DNA of 23,673 nt, taken from positions 61,880 to 85,552 of the forward strand of contig PBWE01000031.1 of assembly GCA_002728915.1 (NCBI GenBank), read 5' to 3'. This document shows positions 1 through 9,101 of the stretch, piece after piece. The stretch comes from Micrococcales bacterium. GTDB taxonomy: Bacteria > Actinomycetota > Actinomycetes > S36-B12. Every line of letters starts with the position of its first letter. The stretch's first letter is position 1. The translations under genes were made by a program, and so were the position numbers. The notes under the pieces were generated by a model, which worked only from the letters and a program-made list of their open reading frames with translations, searched no databases and had not been told where the DNA came from.

Positions 1-135
1 ATTCTCATGCTGGTCGTCATCGCCGTAGGTATTGCTCTCCTCAACGATCGGCGTCGAGCCCGACGAGGCCTCGGTGAGCCGGACTATCGCGAATGGGATG
101 ACGATCAAGCCTCACCGATCGACGAGAACCCGTGA
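1..135 (+). CDS. tatC: C-terminal end of probable TatC, twin-arginine translocase subunit (partial)
   Basis: Only the last 44 codons are present, ending at a TGA at 133-135; the gene runs off the left edge. The visible peptide starts with a hydrophobic stretch (ILMLVVIAVGIALL), consistent with a last membrane helix, followed by a basic cluster (NDRRRARR) and an acidic tail (EWDDD...DEN). A final helix followed by an Arg-rich and then acidic cytoplasmic tail is usual for actinobacterial TatC, the multispanning receptor of the Tat export system. The call leans mainly on context: in this phylum tatC sits just upstream of a diacylglycerol kinase-like gene and helY, as here. The stop overlaps the next start in a GTGA, suggesting translational coupling. 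The fragment has no diagnostic TatC motif, so another small membrane protein cannot be excluded. Confidence 0.6.
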   Translation: MLMLVVIAVGIALLNDRRRARRGLGEPDYREWDDDQASPIDENP

Positions 136-1091
136 TCCAGATCATCGTGAACCCCACTGCAGGTGGGGGCAGTGCGGTTGACAACGCCAGCACTCTCGCC
201 CGAGCGTGCGCCGACGCAGGAATGTCCGTGCATGTGCACGTCGCCGCGAATCGAGACGACAGTGTGCGCACGGCCATGGAGACCGCGTCCCGCGGACTAG
301 TCGTCGCATGTGGCGGTGATGGAACCGTGCACGACTGCTTGCAAGGGGTGATGCGAGCCGAGGCGGCCTCTCCTCGCATCGCCATCTGGCCAGTGGGTAC
401 CGGCAATGACATCGATCGCGGTCTGCGTTTGACGAAGAACAGCACGCCCACCGAGCCCACCACCACCGACGGTGAACCACGGGCCCACTCCGAGGCCCCC
501 GCGCCATCCATCAACAGTTTCATCGATGCCGTCACGGATCAGCGCTTTCGCACCATCGATGTGGGTTCGGTTCACTGTGGGGACGCAGAGCCCCACTACT
601 TTCTTGGTGTCCTGTCGTGCGGCTTCGACTCGGACGTCAACGAACGGGCTAATGCCATGCCGGCACGAGTGGGCAAAGCCCGGTACTTGCTGGGCGTCGC
701 CCGAGAATTACCGACGGTTCGCCCCCGCTGGTACTCCATTGACAGCGATGGCGAAGATCGCAGCATGGCGGGCATGGTGCTGGCCATCGGCAATGGACCG
801 GCCTACGGATCCGGCATGTTGGTGTGCCCCGGTGCCGATATGGCCGACGGCGTCCTGGACGTGACATTGGTGACGAATGCGCCGAAGCGAACCTTCGTCT
901 CGGTTCTGCCCCGTGTGTATTCCGGCCGGCACATCGAGCACCCGTCCGTCACAGCCTGGACGGCTCGACAACTCCGGATCGATGCTCCGGACTCGATTGT
1001 CTATGCCGATGGCGAACGGATCGGGCCCCTCCCGGCAACCGTTGCGGTTCGTCACCGCGCCCTGGAGGTGCTGGACGCCCACCACGCCTAA
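132..1091 (+). CDS. Diacylglycerol kinase / lipid kinase family protein (DAGK catalytic domain)
   Basis: A 319-aa cytoplasmic or membrane-peripheral kinase of the DAGK/YegS/sphingosine-kinase superfamily, which transfers phosphate from ATP to a lipid hydroxyl, typically diacylglycerol. Visible motifs: an N-terminal strand and Gly-rich loop (IIVNPTAGGG, residues 3-12), the nucleotide-binding GGDGTVHD motif (about 62-69), and PVGTGNDIDRGL (about 88-99), the family's hallmark GTxND. A Pro/Thr/Glu-rich loop near residues 105-125 is a lineage-specific insertion. The C-terminal half shows the beta-rich lipid-kinase domain, including GNGPAYGSGM, GVLDVTLV and a YADGE motif. The GTG start at 132 is embedded in the stop of the preceding gene and puts the first family motif at residue 3. 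The helY start follows one base after the stop. The exact lipid substrate cannot be read from the sequence. Confidence 0.88.
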   Translation: MIQIIVNPTAGGGSAVDNASTLARACADAGMSVHVHVAANRDDSVRTAMETASRGLVVACGGDGTVHDCLQGVMRAEAASPRIAIWPVGTGNDIDRGLRLTKNSTPTEPTTTDGEPRAHSEAPAPSINSFIDAVTDQRFRTIDVGSVHCGDAEPHYFLGVLSCGFDSDVNERANAMPARVGKARYLLGVARELPTVRPRWYSIDSDGEDRSMAGMVLAIGNGPAYGSGMLVCPGADMADGVLDVTLVTNAPKRTFVSVLPRVYSGRHIEHPSVTAWTARQLRIDAPDSIVYADGERIGPLPATVAVRHRALEVLDAHHA

Positions 1092-1092
1092 G

Positions 1093-3843
1093 GTGGCCGC
1101 TGTGTCTGGTGTTTCGCCCGCCGATCGCTATGCAGCGTCTCGGCAACGCTCATCTGCGCCCCAGACCGAGCAGTTTGCCCGGCTATACGAGTTTGCACTG
1201 GATGAATTCCAATTGACCGGGTGCCGCGCTCTCGAAGCCGGCCGCGGCGTACTGGTCGCCGCACCGACGGGATCGGGCAAAACCGTTGTCGGGGAGTTTG
1301 CCATCCACTGTGCTATTCAGTCGGGCACCAAGTGCTTCTACACGACGCCCATCAAGGCTTTGTCGAATCAGAAGTACGCGGAGTTGGTGGAGCGGTACGG
1401 ACGCGACGCCATCGGCCTCTTGACGGGTGATACCTCCATCAACGGAGAGGCTCCCGTGGTCGTCATGACCACGGAGGTTCTTCGCAACATGCTGTACGCA
1501 GGTTCCACCACCTTGGACAACTTGAGCCACGTCGTGATGGACGAGGTTCACTATTTGGCGGACCGATTCCGTGGGGCCGTGTGGGAAGAAATCATCATCC
1601 ACCTGCCGTCGGAGGTGATCGTCGCCGCGTTGAGCGCGACGGTGTCGAATGCCGAAGAATTCGGTGCGTGGTTGTCTACCGTGCGGGGGGACACCGAAGT
1701 CATCGTGGAAGAGCACCGACCTGTTCCGTTGTGGCAGCACGTAATGGCGGGACACCACCTGTACGACCTGTTCTCGGATGGGCATCACGTCAACCCTGAA
1801 CTCATCGCCCTAGAGCGCGGAGTCCGATCCGGAACACCCCGACCCGGTGGTTCACGCCGAGCCTCGCGGAGTCGGCATCAGCGCCATCGGAGGACAAGGC
1901 TCACTCCGTGGCGCAGTGATGTCGTGGAAAGACTCGGCAGTGATGGTCTCCTGCCGTGCATCTACTTCTTGTTCAGTCGGGCCGGCTGTGACGACGCGGT
2001 GCAGCAGTGTCTGCGCTCAGCTATTCGCCTCACGACCTCCGAGGAGCGACAACGCATCCGATCAACCATCGCCGAGAGAACGATGGGTATCTCGGACGAC
2101 GATCTCGCGGCACTCGACTACGTCGATTGGGCGGAGGCCCTCGAGAGGGGACTAGCGGCCCACCACGCCGGCATGCTTCCGGCATTCAAGGAGGTCGTCG
2201 AGGACCTTTTCCAGCAAGGGCTGATCAAGGTGGTCTTCGCGACCGAAACTCTGGCTCTGGGCATCAACATGCCAGCCAAGAGCGTGGTGTTGGAGCGACT
2301 GGTGAAGTGGAACGGCGAAGCGCATGCAGATTTGAGTGCGGGGGAGTACACCCAACTCACCGGGAGGGCCGGACGCCGTGGCATCGATGTCGAGGGCCAC
2401 GCAGTCGTCCTATGGTCCGACGATCTCGATCCGGAGGTCCTCGCCGGACTGGCGTCCACCCGAACGTATCCGCTGAAATCGTCATTTCGCGCGTCGTACA
2501 ACATGGCCGTAAATCTGGTGGGCACCATGGGGCGCCAACGCGCGCGCGATGTGCTCGAAACAAGTTTCGCGCAATTTCAAGCAGATCAATCCGTCGTGGG
2601 CCTCAGCTCTGAGGCAAAGCGTTTGCGAGAGGCTCAAGATGGCTACCGGACAGCGATGTCCTGCCACCTTGGGGATTTCAACGGATACGCCCAGATCCGC
2701 GAGGATCTTTCCCAGGCGGAAAAGACGGCCGGACGTCGAGCCCAGATAGCCCGAAAGACGAATGCCGAAAATTCCCTCATGGCGCTGCGGCCCGGTGATG
2801 TCATTCGCATACCGCGCGGCAAGCGTGCCGGGCCCGCCGTAGTTCTCACCGCAGCTGATAGACCCGCGGATCCTCGGCCGCAAGTCTTGACCGCCGAGCG
2901 GCAGATCCGACGCATTTCCACCGTCGAGGTGCCGGGTTCTTTAGATGTTGTGGGTCGCGTCAAGATTCCCCGTCACTTCTCTACGAAGGACTCCGGCATG
3001 AAACGCGACTTAGCTCAGCGGGCTGTCGCGGTAGCGGAATCGGCAGGTAATGAAGCAGGCGGGAGCACACGTGCGAGGCAAGGGTCCGTCGCTCAGTCCG
3101 GCGACGAACTCTCGGACATGCGAGCGCGGTTGCGGGCTCATCCCTGTCACGGCTGTGAAGAACGCGAAGCCCATGCCCGTTGGGCGGAGCGCTATTTCCG
3201 TGCGGACCGACAGATAAGGGAATTGGATCGACGCATTGCCGCCCGAACGCACAGCATCGCTCGTCAGTTCGACCGGGTGTGCGAGACCCTGACGGAACTT
3301 GGATACCTTGCGGGAACGGCGGACAATCTGCGCGTCACCGACCAGGGACGCATGCTGAGCGTGTTGTATTCGGAATCGGATTTGCTCATTGCTGAATGCC
3401 TTCGTGCCGGCGTGTGGAGCGGATTGGCGCCTCACGAGCTTGCGTCGGTGGTGGCGGCGATCGTCTACGAGTCGCGACGTTCGGAAGGTGACGTGGGCCC
3501 CGCGGTGCCCGGTGGCGCGGTAGAAGCGGCCCTGGCGGGGGTGCACCGCATTTGGGCGCGCCTCAGCGATATCGAACGGGCCCACCGCCTCAACCCTGAA
3601 CCCGAACCCGACGCGGGTTTGGTCTGGGCCGTGTATCGCTGGGCACGTGGTGCGAGTCTTCTGACGGTGCTGACGAGCAATGACGTCAGCGCCGGGGACT
3701 TCGTCCGTTGGACCCGTCAGGTCATCGATGTGTTGGAACAGATTTCCCAGGCTGCGGCAGATCCACAGGTAACGGTGGCTGCCCGCGAGGCAATCGATGC
3801 CCTAGATCGAGGAGTCGTTTCCTTTCAGCCAACCGCACCTTGA
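1093..3843 (+). CDS. helY: HelY-type DEAD/DEAH-box (Ski2-like) RNA/DNA helicase
   Basis: A 916-aa superfamily 2 helicase, probably acting in RNA processing or decay by analogy with Ski2/Mtr4; the bacterial role is poorly defined. Helicase motifs: Walker A APTGSGKT around residues 58-65, TTPIKALSNQK (Ia), the DEVH box (motif II), SATVSN (motif III), then the second RecA domain with FSRAGCDDAVQQC, ATETLALGINMPAK (V) and QLTGRAGRRGID (VI). A basic, low-complexity Arg-rich linker lies at about residues 250-275, a variable place in HelY. The C-terminal third is the helical DSHCT region, with a CHGCEEREAHARWAERY Cys pair. Length matches mycobacterial HelY (about 900 aa). The frame is open far upstream, but the GTG at 1093 just after the previous stop gives the expected N-terminus; GTG 1102 is an alternative. 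The 3' end overlaps the convergent exonuclease gene by 19 bp. Confidence 0.92.
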   Translation: MAAVSGVSPADRYAASRQRSSAPQTEQFARLYEFALDEFQLTGCRALEAGRGVLVAAPTGSGKTVVGEFAIHCAIQSGTKCFYTTPIKALSNQKYAELVERYGRDAIGLLTGDTSINGEAPVVVMTTEVLRNMLYAGSTTLDNLSHVVMDEVHYLADRFRGAVWEEIIIHLPSEVIVAALSATVSNAEEFGAWLSTVRGDTEVIVEEHRPVPLWQHVMAGHHLYDLFSDGHHVNPELIALERGVRSGTPRPGGSRRASRSRHQRHRRTRLTPWRSDVVERLGSDGLLPCIYFLFSRAGCDDAVQQCLRSAIRLTTSEERQRIRSTIAERTMGISDDDLAALDYVDWAEALERGLAAHHAGMLPAFKEVVEDLFQQGLIKVVFATETLALGINMPAKSVVLERLVKWNGEAHADLSAGEYTQLTGRAGRRGIDVEGHAVVLWSDDLDPEVLAGLASTRTYPLKSSFRASYNMAVNLVGTMGRQRARDVLETSFAQFQADQSVVGLSSEAKRLREAQDGYRTAMSCHLGDFNGYAQIREDLSQAEKTAGRRAQIARKTNAENSLMALRPGDVIRIPRGKRAGPAVVLTAADRPADPRPQVLTAERQIRRISTVEVPGSLDVVGRVKIPRHFSTKDSGMKRDLAQRAVAVAESAGNEAGGSTRARQGSVAQSGDELSDMRARLRAHPCHGCEEREAHARWAERYFRADRQIRELDRRIAARTHSIARQFDRVCETLTELGYLAGTADNLRVTDQGRMLSVLYSESDLLIAECLRAGVWSGLAPHELASVVAAIVYESRRSEGDVGPAVPGGAVEAALAGVHRIWARLSDIERAHRLNPEPEPDAGLVWAVYRWARGASLLTVLTSNDVSAGDFVRWTRQVIDVLEQISQAAADPQVTVAAREAIDALDRGVVSFQPTAP

Positions 3844-4763
3844 GCGAAGCGCTGCACTCCCCATTCGGCAAGCAGGTTGTCCCACGTCTGCGGGTGGCTC
3901 GCTGAGCCAGGGATGGGTTGCATGATGACCTCCTGAAGGCCGGGGATGGGTACGTCACGCCGGATGGCCGCTACGCGTTCGGCGGCGTTCAGGTATGCCG
4001 CGTTCTCGACAACAAGCCGTGCGAGTCGCGGAGTAAGTGGTTTCTCGACAGGTTCTGATCCGCTCGCCTGGCGAACGTTGTCCAGCGAGCCGAAGGCGCT
4101 GATCAGTGCGACCGCGGTCTTCTCGCCAATTCCCGGCACACCGGGCAGCCCATCGGATGGATCACCTCGCAGGATTGCCACGTCGAGGTACTGCGGCGGG
4201 GACACACCGAAACGCTCGACTACAGCGTCGGCATCCAGCAGCGGCCATGCATCCATTCCGCCCTTCACAGTCATGACAACACGGACCGTCCCTGAGACCA
4301 GTTGCACGAAGTCACGATCACCGGTGACAACAACCGTGGAGCGGCCCGCCTGGCTTGCTGCTTGAGCGAGGGTTCCGGCGACGTCATCTGCTTCGAATTC
4401 CCGAACGCCCACCACGGGTACGCCCCACGCCTCCAAGATGTCTCGGATGGCGCCAATCTGCGGGCCGAGTTCATCGGGCTCGGCCTCCTCGTCCCCCGTA
4501 GCGGAATCTTGTTCCACGCGGTGGGCCTTATAGCTCGGGATGAGATCCACCCGCCATTCGGGGCGCCAATCGGTATCCCACGCACACAGGAGTGTTCGTG
4601 GGTTGTACATGTCTCGCAGACGCTCGATGGTCTGCAGCACGCCGCGGATTGCGTTGTGCGGGTGCCCATCGGGTGCGGTCATGGATGTGGGCAGGGCATA
4701 GAAAGATCGGTAATACAACGACGCTGTGTCAAGGATCATGACGTCCACATTCGAGGTGGGCAC
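3825..4763 (-). CDS. 5'-3' exonuclease family protein (Pol I N-terminal-like / FEN)
   Basis: A 312-aa stand-alone 5'-3' exonuclease/flap-nuclease domain like the N-terminus of DNA polymerase I, without a polymerase part. Metal-binding Asp/Glu clusters are visible: MILDTASLYYRSFYALP near residues 9-25, EFEADDVAGTLA, TGDRDFVQLVSG and RGDPSDGLPGVPGIGEKTA. The last is also the helix-hairpin-helix (H3TH) that binds duplex DNA. The family removes RNA primers or 5' flaps in replication and repair; this paralogue's specific job is not known. In mycobacteria the same kind of gene lies between helY and pepE, as here. The start used is GTG 4763; ATG 4739 would shorten it by 8 residues to begin MILDTAS, equally compatible with the family. 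No Shine-Dalgarno is obvious for either. It is convergent with helY and divergent from pepE across 32 bp. Confidence 0.87.
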   Translation of the reverse strand: MPTSNVDVMILDTASLYYRSFYALPTSMTAPDGHPHNAIRGVLQTIERLRDMYNPRTLLCAWDTDWRPEWRVDLIPSYKAHRVEQDSATGDEEAEPDELGPQIGAIRDILEAWGVPVVGVREFEADDVAGTLAQAASQAGRSTVVVTGDRDFVQLVSGTVRVVMTVKGGMDAWPLLDADAVVERFGVSPPQYLDVAILRGDPSDGLPGVPGIGEKTAVALISAFGSLDNVRQASGSEPVEKPLTPRLARLVVENAAYLNAAERVAAIRRDVPIPGLQEVIMQPIPGSASHPQTWDNLLAEWGVQRFAQGAVG

Positions 4764-4783
4764 GCAGGAAGTCTGGCACGCCT

Positions 4784-4789
4784 TACGGT
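4784..4789 (+). promoter_or_regulatory. -10 box of probable leaderless pepE promoter
   Basis: TACGGT fits the actinobacterial TANNNT -10 consensus and ends exactly 6 nt before the GTG start at 4796, so transcription would begin at or next to the start codon. No Shine-Dalgarno precedes the GTG. No convincing -35 was found. It lies in the 32-bp gap shared with the divergent exonuclease gene. Confidence 0.55.
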
Positions 4790-4795
4790 TGACCC

Positions 4796-5914
4796 GTGGA
4801 ACTAGAGCTTCTGACGCGCCTGCAACAGGCCATGCATGACGATGATGTGGCGGCCATGGTCATCACGCCAGGAGCGGATCTCCAATACATCGCCGGGTAC
4901 GACGCCAAGCCACTGGAACGCCTCACCGCACTCGTCATTCCACACACCGGCTTTCCAGCGCTGATAGCACCGGCTCTGGAAGCCGGCGAGGCTCGCGAAT
5001 CGACTTTTGCTCGCAACGGCGGAAAGGTCATCACGTGGTCAGAGACCGAAGATCCATTCCTGATCGTCGCCGACCTAGTAGACGACGGCGTTTCCGGAGG
5101 GATCGCCGTGGACGACCACATGTGGGCACAACGAGTTCTGCGACTCCGGCAGGTGCTGCACGAGCGGCCCCAGGTGCTTGCGGGATCGATCCTCAACGAT
5201 TTGCGCCAGAAAAAGACGGCACGGGAGATCGAACTGTTGCAGGAAGGGGCTGCGGCCATTGAATCCGTGCACCGCCTCGTGCCGACGATTGTCCGATCTG
5301 GCATGACCGAACGCGAGGTCGCTCACCACATCGGTGCCGCGATTATCGACGCCGGGCACACAGGAGTGGATTTCATCATCGTGGCTAGTGGCCCCAATGG
5401 CGCCAACCCGCATCACTCAGTTTCCGAGCGCGTCATCGGCATCGGCGATCCGATCGTGATCGACATCGGCGGAACAATGCCGAGCGGCTACCGCAGTGAC
5501 TGCACGCGCACCTACGTTGTGGGTGAGCCCGCCGCCGAATACAGTGCGGCATTCGAGGTGCTGCTCAACGCGCAGCAATCGTCCGTAGCGTTTGTCAGTG
5601 ACGAGCGGACATGCGAATCCGTCGACGCTCACGCGCGCGCCCTGATGCACGACCATCACCTGGACGGACGACCACTTGACGAATACTTCATTCACCGAAT
5701 CGGACATGGGATCGGGTTGGAGAGTCACGAAGAGCCGTACTTGGTCGAAGGAAATACCGACGTTCTACAGCCGGGCATGGCGTTCAGTATCGAACCGGGC
5801 TTCTACGTCCCGGGACGCTTCGGCGCTCGGATCGAGGACATTGTCGTGTGCACCGAGGAGGGGGCACGCAATCTGAACACCCTCAGTCGCGATTTAATGC
5901 GGATTCCTGCGTGA
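4796..5914 (+). CDS. pepE: Xaa-Pro dipeptidase/aminopeptidase, M24B family (PepE-like)
   Basis: A 372-aa cytoplasmic metallopeptidase of the creatinase/prolidase group, which cleaves dipeptides or N-terminal residues next to proline using a dinuclear metal centre. The N-terminal creatinase-like domain (about residues 1-130) is followed by the pita-bread catalytic domain. All five expected metal ligands can be seen: Asp223 and Asp235 (VIDIGG...SDCTRTY), His304 (GHGIGLESHEEP), Glu333 (IEPGFYVPGR) and Glu347 (ARIEDIV). The length is normal for the family, and mycobacterial pepE occupies the same position beside an exonuclease gene. The GTG start is preceded at leaderless spacing by a TANNNT box. 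The stop overlaps the next gene's start in GTGA, making this the first gene of a tight operon running to fxsA. Confidence 0.9.
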   Translation: MELELLTRLQQAMHDDDVAAMVITPGADLQYIAGYDAKPLERLTALVIPHTGFPALIAPALEAGEARESTFARNGGKVITWSETEDPFLIVADLVDDGVSGGIAVDDHMWAQRVLRLRQVLHERPQVLAGSILNDLRQKKTAREIELLQEGAAAIESVHRLVPTIVRSGMTEREVAHHIGAAIIDAGHTGVDFIIVASGPNGANPHHSVSERVIGIGDPIVIDIGGTMPSGYRSDCTRTYVVGEPAAEYSAAFEVLLNAQQSSVAFVSDERTCESVDAHARALMHDHHLDGRPLDEYFIHRIGHGIGLESHEEPYLVEGNTDVLQPGMAFSIEPGFYVPGRFGARIEDIVVCTEEGARNLNTLSRDLMRIPA

Positions 5915-7536
5915 GTTCTTCCAGCCGCACACTGCTGGTGAACGCCGAGGTCTACTCGTCTTCGGACCCGTTCGCGACCGCTGTGATGATCGACGATGGA
6001 GTGATCACCTGGGTGGGTGACGATGCGGGGGCCCGCGTTCACACAGATCTCGCTGATCAGGTTGTGGATCTCCAGGGTGCTTTTCTTGCTCCAGGTTTCG
6101 TCGATTCACACATTCATGCGACCAGCTCTGGTCTGCGGCTGGTGGGACTCGACCTATCTGATGCCCGTCATGCCCAGGATGTCCTCGACGCGATCACCGC
6201 ACATGCGAGCGAAAGAGCCTCGGGGCTCATCTATGGGCACGGCTGGGACGAAACGATGTGGGCAGACTCGCGTCTGCCACGCCGTCACGAGATCGATCTG
6301 GCGGCCCGGGGCCAGCACGTCTACCTGTCTCGGATCGATGTCCACTCGGCACTGGTGTCCACATCGCTCGTCGATCGATGCCCCGACATCGACCGCGTCG
6401 CGGGCTTCTCCTCACACGGTGCTGTCGCGCAGCGGGCGCACCACCTCATTCGCGAGTACGCCTTCGAGCAGATATCGGCCCAGGACCGCCGAGACGCACA
6501 ACTGGCGACGCTGTCCTTGGCGGCATCGAAGGGCGTCGTGGCTGTGCACGAGATGGGTGGGCCAACGATTGGGGGAGCGGAGGATCTACGGACCTTCCTC
6601 GAGGTAGCGGCCGACAATGCCGGGCCCAAGGTCACGGGTTACTGGGGCCAACTCGCATCCGAGGGCGGGATCGAACTGGCCCGAGATCTCGGTGCCCGTG
6701 GCGTCGGCGGAGATCTGTTTGTCGATGGTTCGCTCGGCTCGCATACGGCGGCATTACATGAGCCGTACTGCGATGCGGCTGACACGCGCGGTGTTCTGTA
6801 TCTGTCGGAGGACGACATCGCCGACCACCTGGTGGAGGCCACCCGGGCCGGGATGCAAGCCGGCTTCCACGTCATTGGTGACGCAGCCTGCGCAGCCGTG
6901 GCTGCTGGCTTTCGCCGAGCTGCCAGCGTTGTCGGCGGACAGATGCTGCGCGCGCGTCGACACCGGCTCGAGCATGCTGAGATGTTGTCCGATGCTGACA
7001 TCGCCACAGTGATCGACCTGGGAGCCTGCGTAAGCATGCAACCGATGTTCGATGAGTTGTGGGGTGTGCCCGACGGCATGTACGCCTCGCGCCTAGGCGA
7101 CGAGCGGGCCGGGTCGATGAATCGCTTCGCAACAATCGTCGGCGCCGGTGGGCACCTCGCACTGAACTCCGACAGTCCGGTGACGCCCATCGATCCATGG
7201 TCCATCGTGCGTGCAGCCACACGCCACACGACGCCGGATGAGCGGATCACGGCACGCGCCGCGTTCGCGGCGGCAACCAGAGGGGGATGGCGTGCCGTCG
7301 GCGATTCCCAGGCGGGAGTTATTTCCGTGGGAGCGCCCGCACACTTGGCCGCATGGCGTGTCGACGAACGCGACGTGCACGTTCCAGATAGCAGGGTTGC
7401 GGATTGGTCGACCGATCCCCGTTCGGGAACACCCGGGCTCCCCGTCCTGACAGGCGAGCTACCGGAGTGCCTGGCCACCTGGGTTGACGGTCACGTGGTC
7501 TTCGGTCACGACTTCGTTCAGGCATCCCATGGTTGA
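5911..7536 (+). CDS. Amidohydrolase family protein, YtcJ-like
   Basis: A 541-aa metal-dependent hydrolase of the amidohydrolase superfamily, closest in layout to YtcJ/NfdA-type enzymes that hydrolyse N-substituted amides or formamides; the natural substrate is unknown. Features: an N-terminal beta-sandwich (LLVNAEVYSS...), then the TIM barrel with metal ligands His67 and His69 in APGFVDSHIHATS, the GHGWDETMW motif typical of YtcJ proteins, DGSLGSHTAALHEPY, a FHVIGDAA histidine, RLEHAEM, and the late barrel Asp in ALNSDSPVTPIDPW. The C-terminus returns to the sandwich domain (PAHLAAWRVDERDV). Start GTG 5911 overlaps the pepE stop; the reading frame is open further upstream, but that would only duplicate pepE sequence. 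It overlaps lnt by 8 bp. Co-expression with a dipeptidase suggests a role in turnover of amide-bonded compounds (inference). Confidence 0.85.
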   Translation: MSSSSRTLLVNAEVYSSSDPFATAVMIDDGVITWVGDDAGARVHTDLADQVVDLQGAFLAPGFVDSHIHATSSGLRLVGLDLSDARHAQDVLDAITAHASERASGLIYGHGWDETMWADSRLPRRHEIDLAARGQHVYLSRIDVHSALVSTSLVDRCPDIDRVAGFSSHGAVAQRAHHLIREYAFEQISAQDRRDAQLATLSLAASKGVVAVHEMGGPTIGGAEDLRTFLEVAADNAGPKVTGYWGQLASEGGIELARDLGARGVGGDLFVDGSLGSHTAALHEPYCDAADTRGVLYLSEDDIADHLVEATRAGMQAGFHVIGDAACAAVAAGFRRAASVVGGQMLRARRHRLEHAEMLSDADIATVIDLGACVSMQPMFDELWGVPDGMYASRLGDERAGSMNRFATIVGAGGHLALNSDSPVTPIDPWSIVRAATRHTTPDERITARAAFAAATRGGWRAVGDSQAGVISVGAPAHLAAWRVDERDVHVPDSRVADWSTDPRSGTPGLPVLTGELPECLATWVDGHVVFGHDFVQASHG

Positions 7537-9064
7537 ACCAGATTCCCGCACGCGACTCGGAGTTGTCGCCGCTGTTGCGATCGCTGCGTTCTCCGGCGTC
7601 GTCACCGCTGTTGCCTTCGCTCCCATCGGCTGGTGGCCGCTGGCTTTCCTGGGAGTCCTTGGTGTACTCGCAGTGCAATGGCGTGCACGGAGCAGACGCG
7701 GTGCGCTGACGGGTTTTGTCTACGGGCTCACCTTCTTTCTTGTTCTGCTGGCGTGGATGACGGTCATCGGTATGGACGCGTGGATCTTGCTCTCCGCCTA
7801 CTGCGCCTTGTGGAACGCCGCTCTTGGTGCGCTGGTGGCGCCGCTGAGTCGGCTACGCGGTTCAGTGCTGTGGATCCCGTCGGCGTGGGTCGTCATGGAA
7901 GCGCTGCGCGGCCGAGTTCCTCTGGGTGGTTTTCCGTGGGGAGAGATCGCCTTCTCGCAAGGTAACTCACCGGTGGGTGCGCTTACCGGGATTGCAGGAA
8001 TGGCAGGCGTGACCTTTCTGATCGTGGCACTCGCGGCACTCACCGTCGAGGGGATCCGGCGTCGCCGCTTGCTTCCCGTTTCGCTCGTCTCGGTGGCGGT
8101 CATCTTCGCGATCATGGTGATCCCGCGCCCGCTGACTGTGGGCGGGGAAGGGTCCACGGCAACGGTGGCCGTCGTGCAGGGAGGAACCCCCGGAACGGGC
8201 ATGGACGCCATGTCGGAGGATCGAGTAGTCCTGCTCAACCATGTGGATCAAACGCTGAGACTGGCGGCTGCCGTCGATGCTGGCACCCAGCCGCGTCCGG
8301 ATTTCGTCGTCTGGCCAGAGAATGGCTCCGATATTGATCCTTTTCGCGATCCATCGGCCGCAGCGCTGATTGACGAGGCAGTACAGGCGATTGACGCACC
8401 GGTGCTTGTGGGTGCGGTGCTTTCCACCGAGGATCCGACAAAAGTTGAGAATGCCGGAATCGTGTGGGATCCCGTATCCGGACCGGGCGAACGCTACGTC
8501 AAGATGCACCCCGTGCCCTTCGGGGAGTTTCTCCCGTTCCGTGATCAGCTGACGCCCTTGATAGGACGCCTCGACCGTGTTCCGCGGGACTTTGTGCGGG
8601 GCGCCGAGCCGGGAGTGTTGACCATCGGGGGAGTGGTGGTGGGTGACGCCATCTGCTTCGAGGTCGCCTACGACGACGTCTTCACCTCGGTGATCGCCGG
8701 GGGCGCAGAAGTGATCACCGTGCAAACCAACAACGCCACCTATCAGGGCACCGGACAGCCAGTCCAACAATGGGATATCGAGCGGCTCAGGGCACTCAAT
8801 ACAGGAAGAGCCGTAGTCGTCGCCTCCACCACCGGCATTAGCGGATTCATTGCGCCTGATGGGACGGTACAACGGCAACTCGGCGAAGGTGAGACCGGGT
8901 ACCTGGTGTCCGAAGTGCCGCTCAGTACCAGTCAGACGCCCGCATCGTTGCTCGGCGTCGTTCCGGAAATTGCTGCCGGCCTTGCACTTCTCATCGGCGT
9001 GGGCCTTGGTGCCTATGTGCGTCGACGCCGTACCGCGTTGGAACGCAGTTCCGCCGGGTCCTAG
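7529..9064 (+). CDS. lnt: Apolipoprotein N-acyltransferase Lnt
   Basis: A 511-aa polytopic membrane enzyme that N-acylates the lipid-modified cysteine of lipoproteins. The first ~210 residues contain several hydrophobic helices (for example VAAVAIAAFSGVVTAVAFAP and FLIVALAALTV), followed by an extracytoplasmic nitrilase-like domain and a final helix (IAAGLALLIGVGLGAYV) ending in a basic tail. The Glu-Lys-Cys catalytic triad is complete: Glu264 (WPENGSDID), Lys325 (YVKMHPVPFGEFLPF) and Cys376 (GDAICFEVAYDD), at spacings close to E. coli Lnt. The NNATYQGTGQPVQQ and ALNTGRAVVVASTTGISG signatures are also present. ATG 7529 was chosen because it overlaps the upstream stop by 8 bp and starts just before the first helix. 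In mycobacteria Lnt can be fused to polyprenol-phosphate-mannose synthase; here the two are adjacent separate genes. Confidence 0.93.
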   Translation: MVEPDSRTRLGVVAAVAIAAFSGVVTAVAFAPIGWWPLAFLGVLGVLAVQWRARSRRGALTGFVYGLTFFLVLLAWMTVIGMDAWILLSAYCALWNAALGALVAPLSRLRGSVLWIPSAWVVMEALRGRVPLGGFPWGEIAFSQGNSPVGALTGIAGMAGVTFLIVALAALTVEGIRRRRLLPVSLVSVAVIFAIMVIPRPLTVGGEGSTATVAVVQGGTPGTGMDAMSEDRVVLLNHVDQTLRLAAAVDAGTQPRPDFVVWPENGSDIDPFRDPSAAALIDEAVQAIDAPVLVGAVLSTEDPTKVENAGIVWDPVSGPGERYVKMHPVPFGEFLPFRDQLTPLIGRLDRVPRDFVRGAEPGVLTIGGVVVGDAICFEVAYDDVFTSVIAGGAEVITVQTNNATYQGTGQPVQQWDIERLRALNTGRAVVVASTTGISGFIAPDGTVQRQLGEGETGYLVSEVPLSTSQTPASLLGVVPEIAAGLALLIGVGLGAYVRRRRTALERSSAGS

Positions 9065-9101
9065 CGCGTTCCGGTGATGTCTGCGTGTCCGGTGGACGCG
9101 T

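Noticed and set aside
877..1092. Upstream extension of the helY reading frame inside the lipid kinase gene
   Set aside because: The frame is open by chance in GC-rich DNA; the extra residues do not look like HelY and the kinase is clearly coded there in another frame.
1835..1915. Possible double frameshift in helY giving an Arg-rich stretch
   Set aside because: Other frames do not give a better HelY match, and Arg-rich low-complexity linkers occur at this place in the family.
7967..8878. 303-aa open frame on the - strand opposite lnt
   Set aside because: The lnt frame has a full catalytic triad and membrane helices; the antisense frame is His/Arg-rich and featureless.
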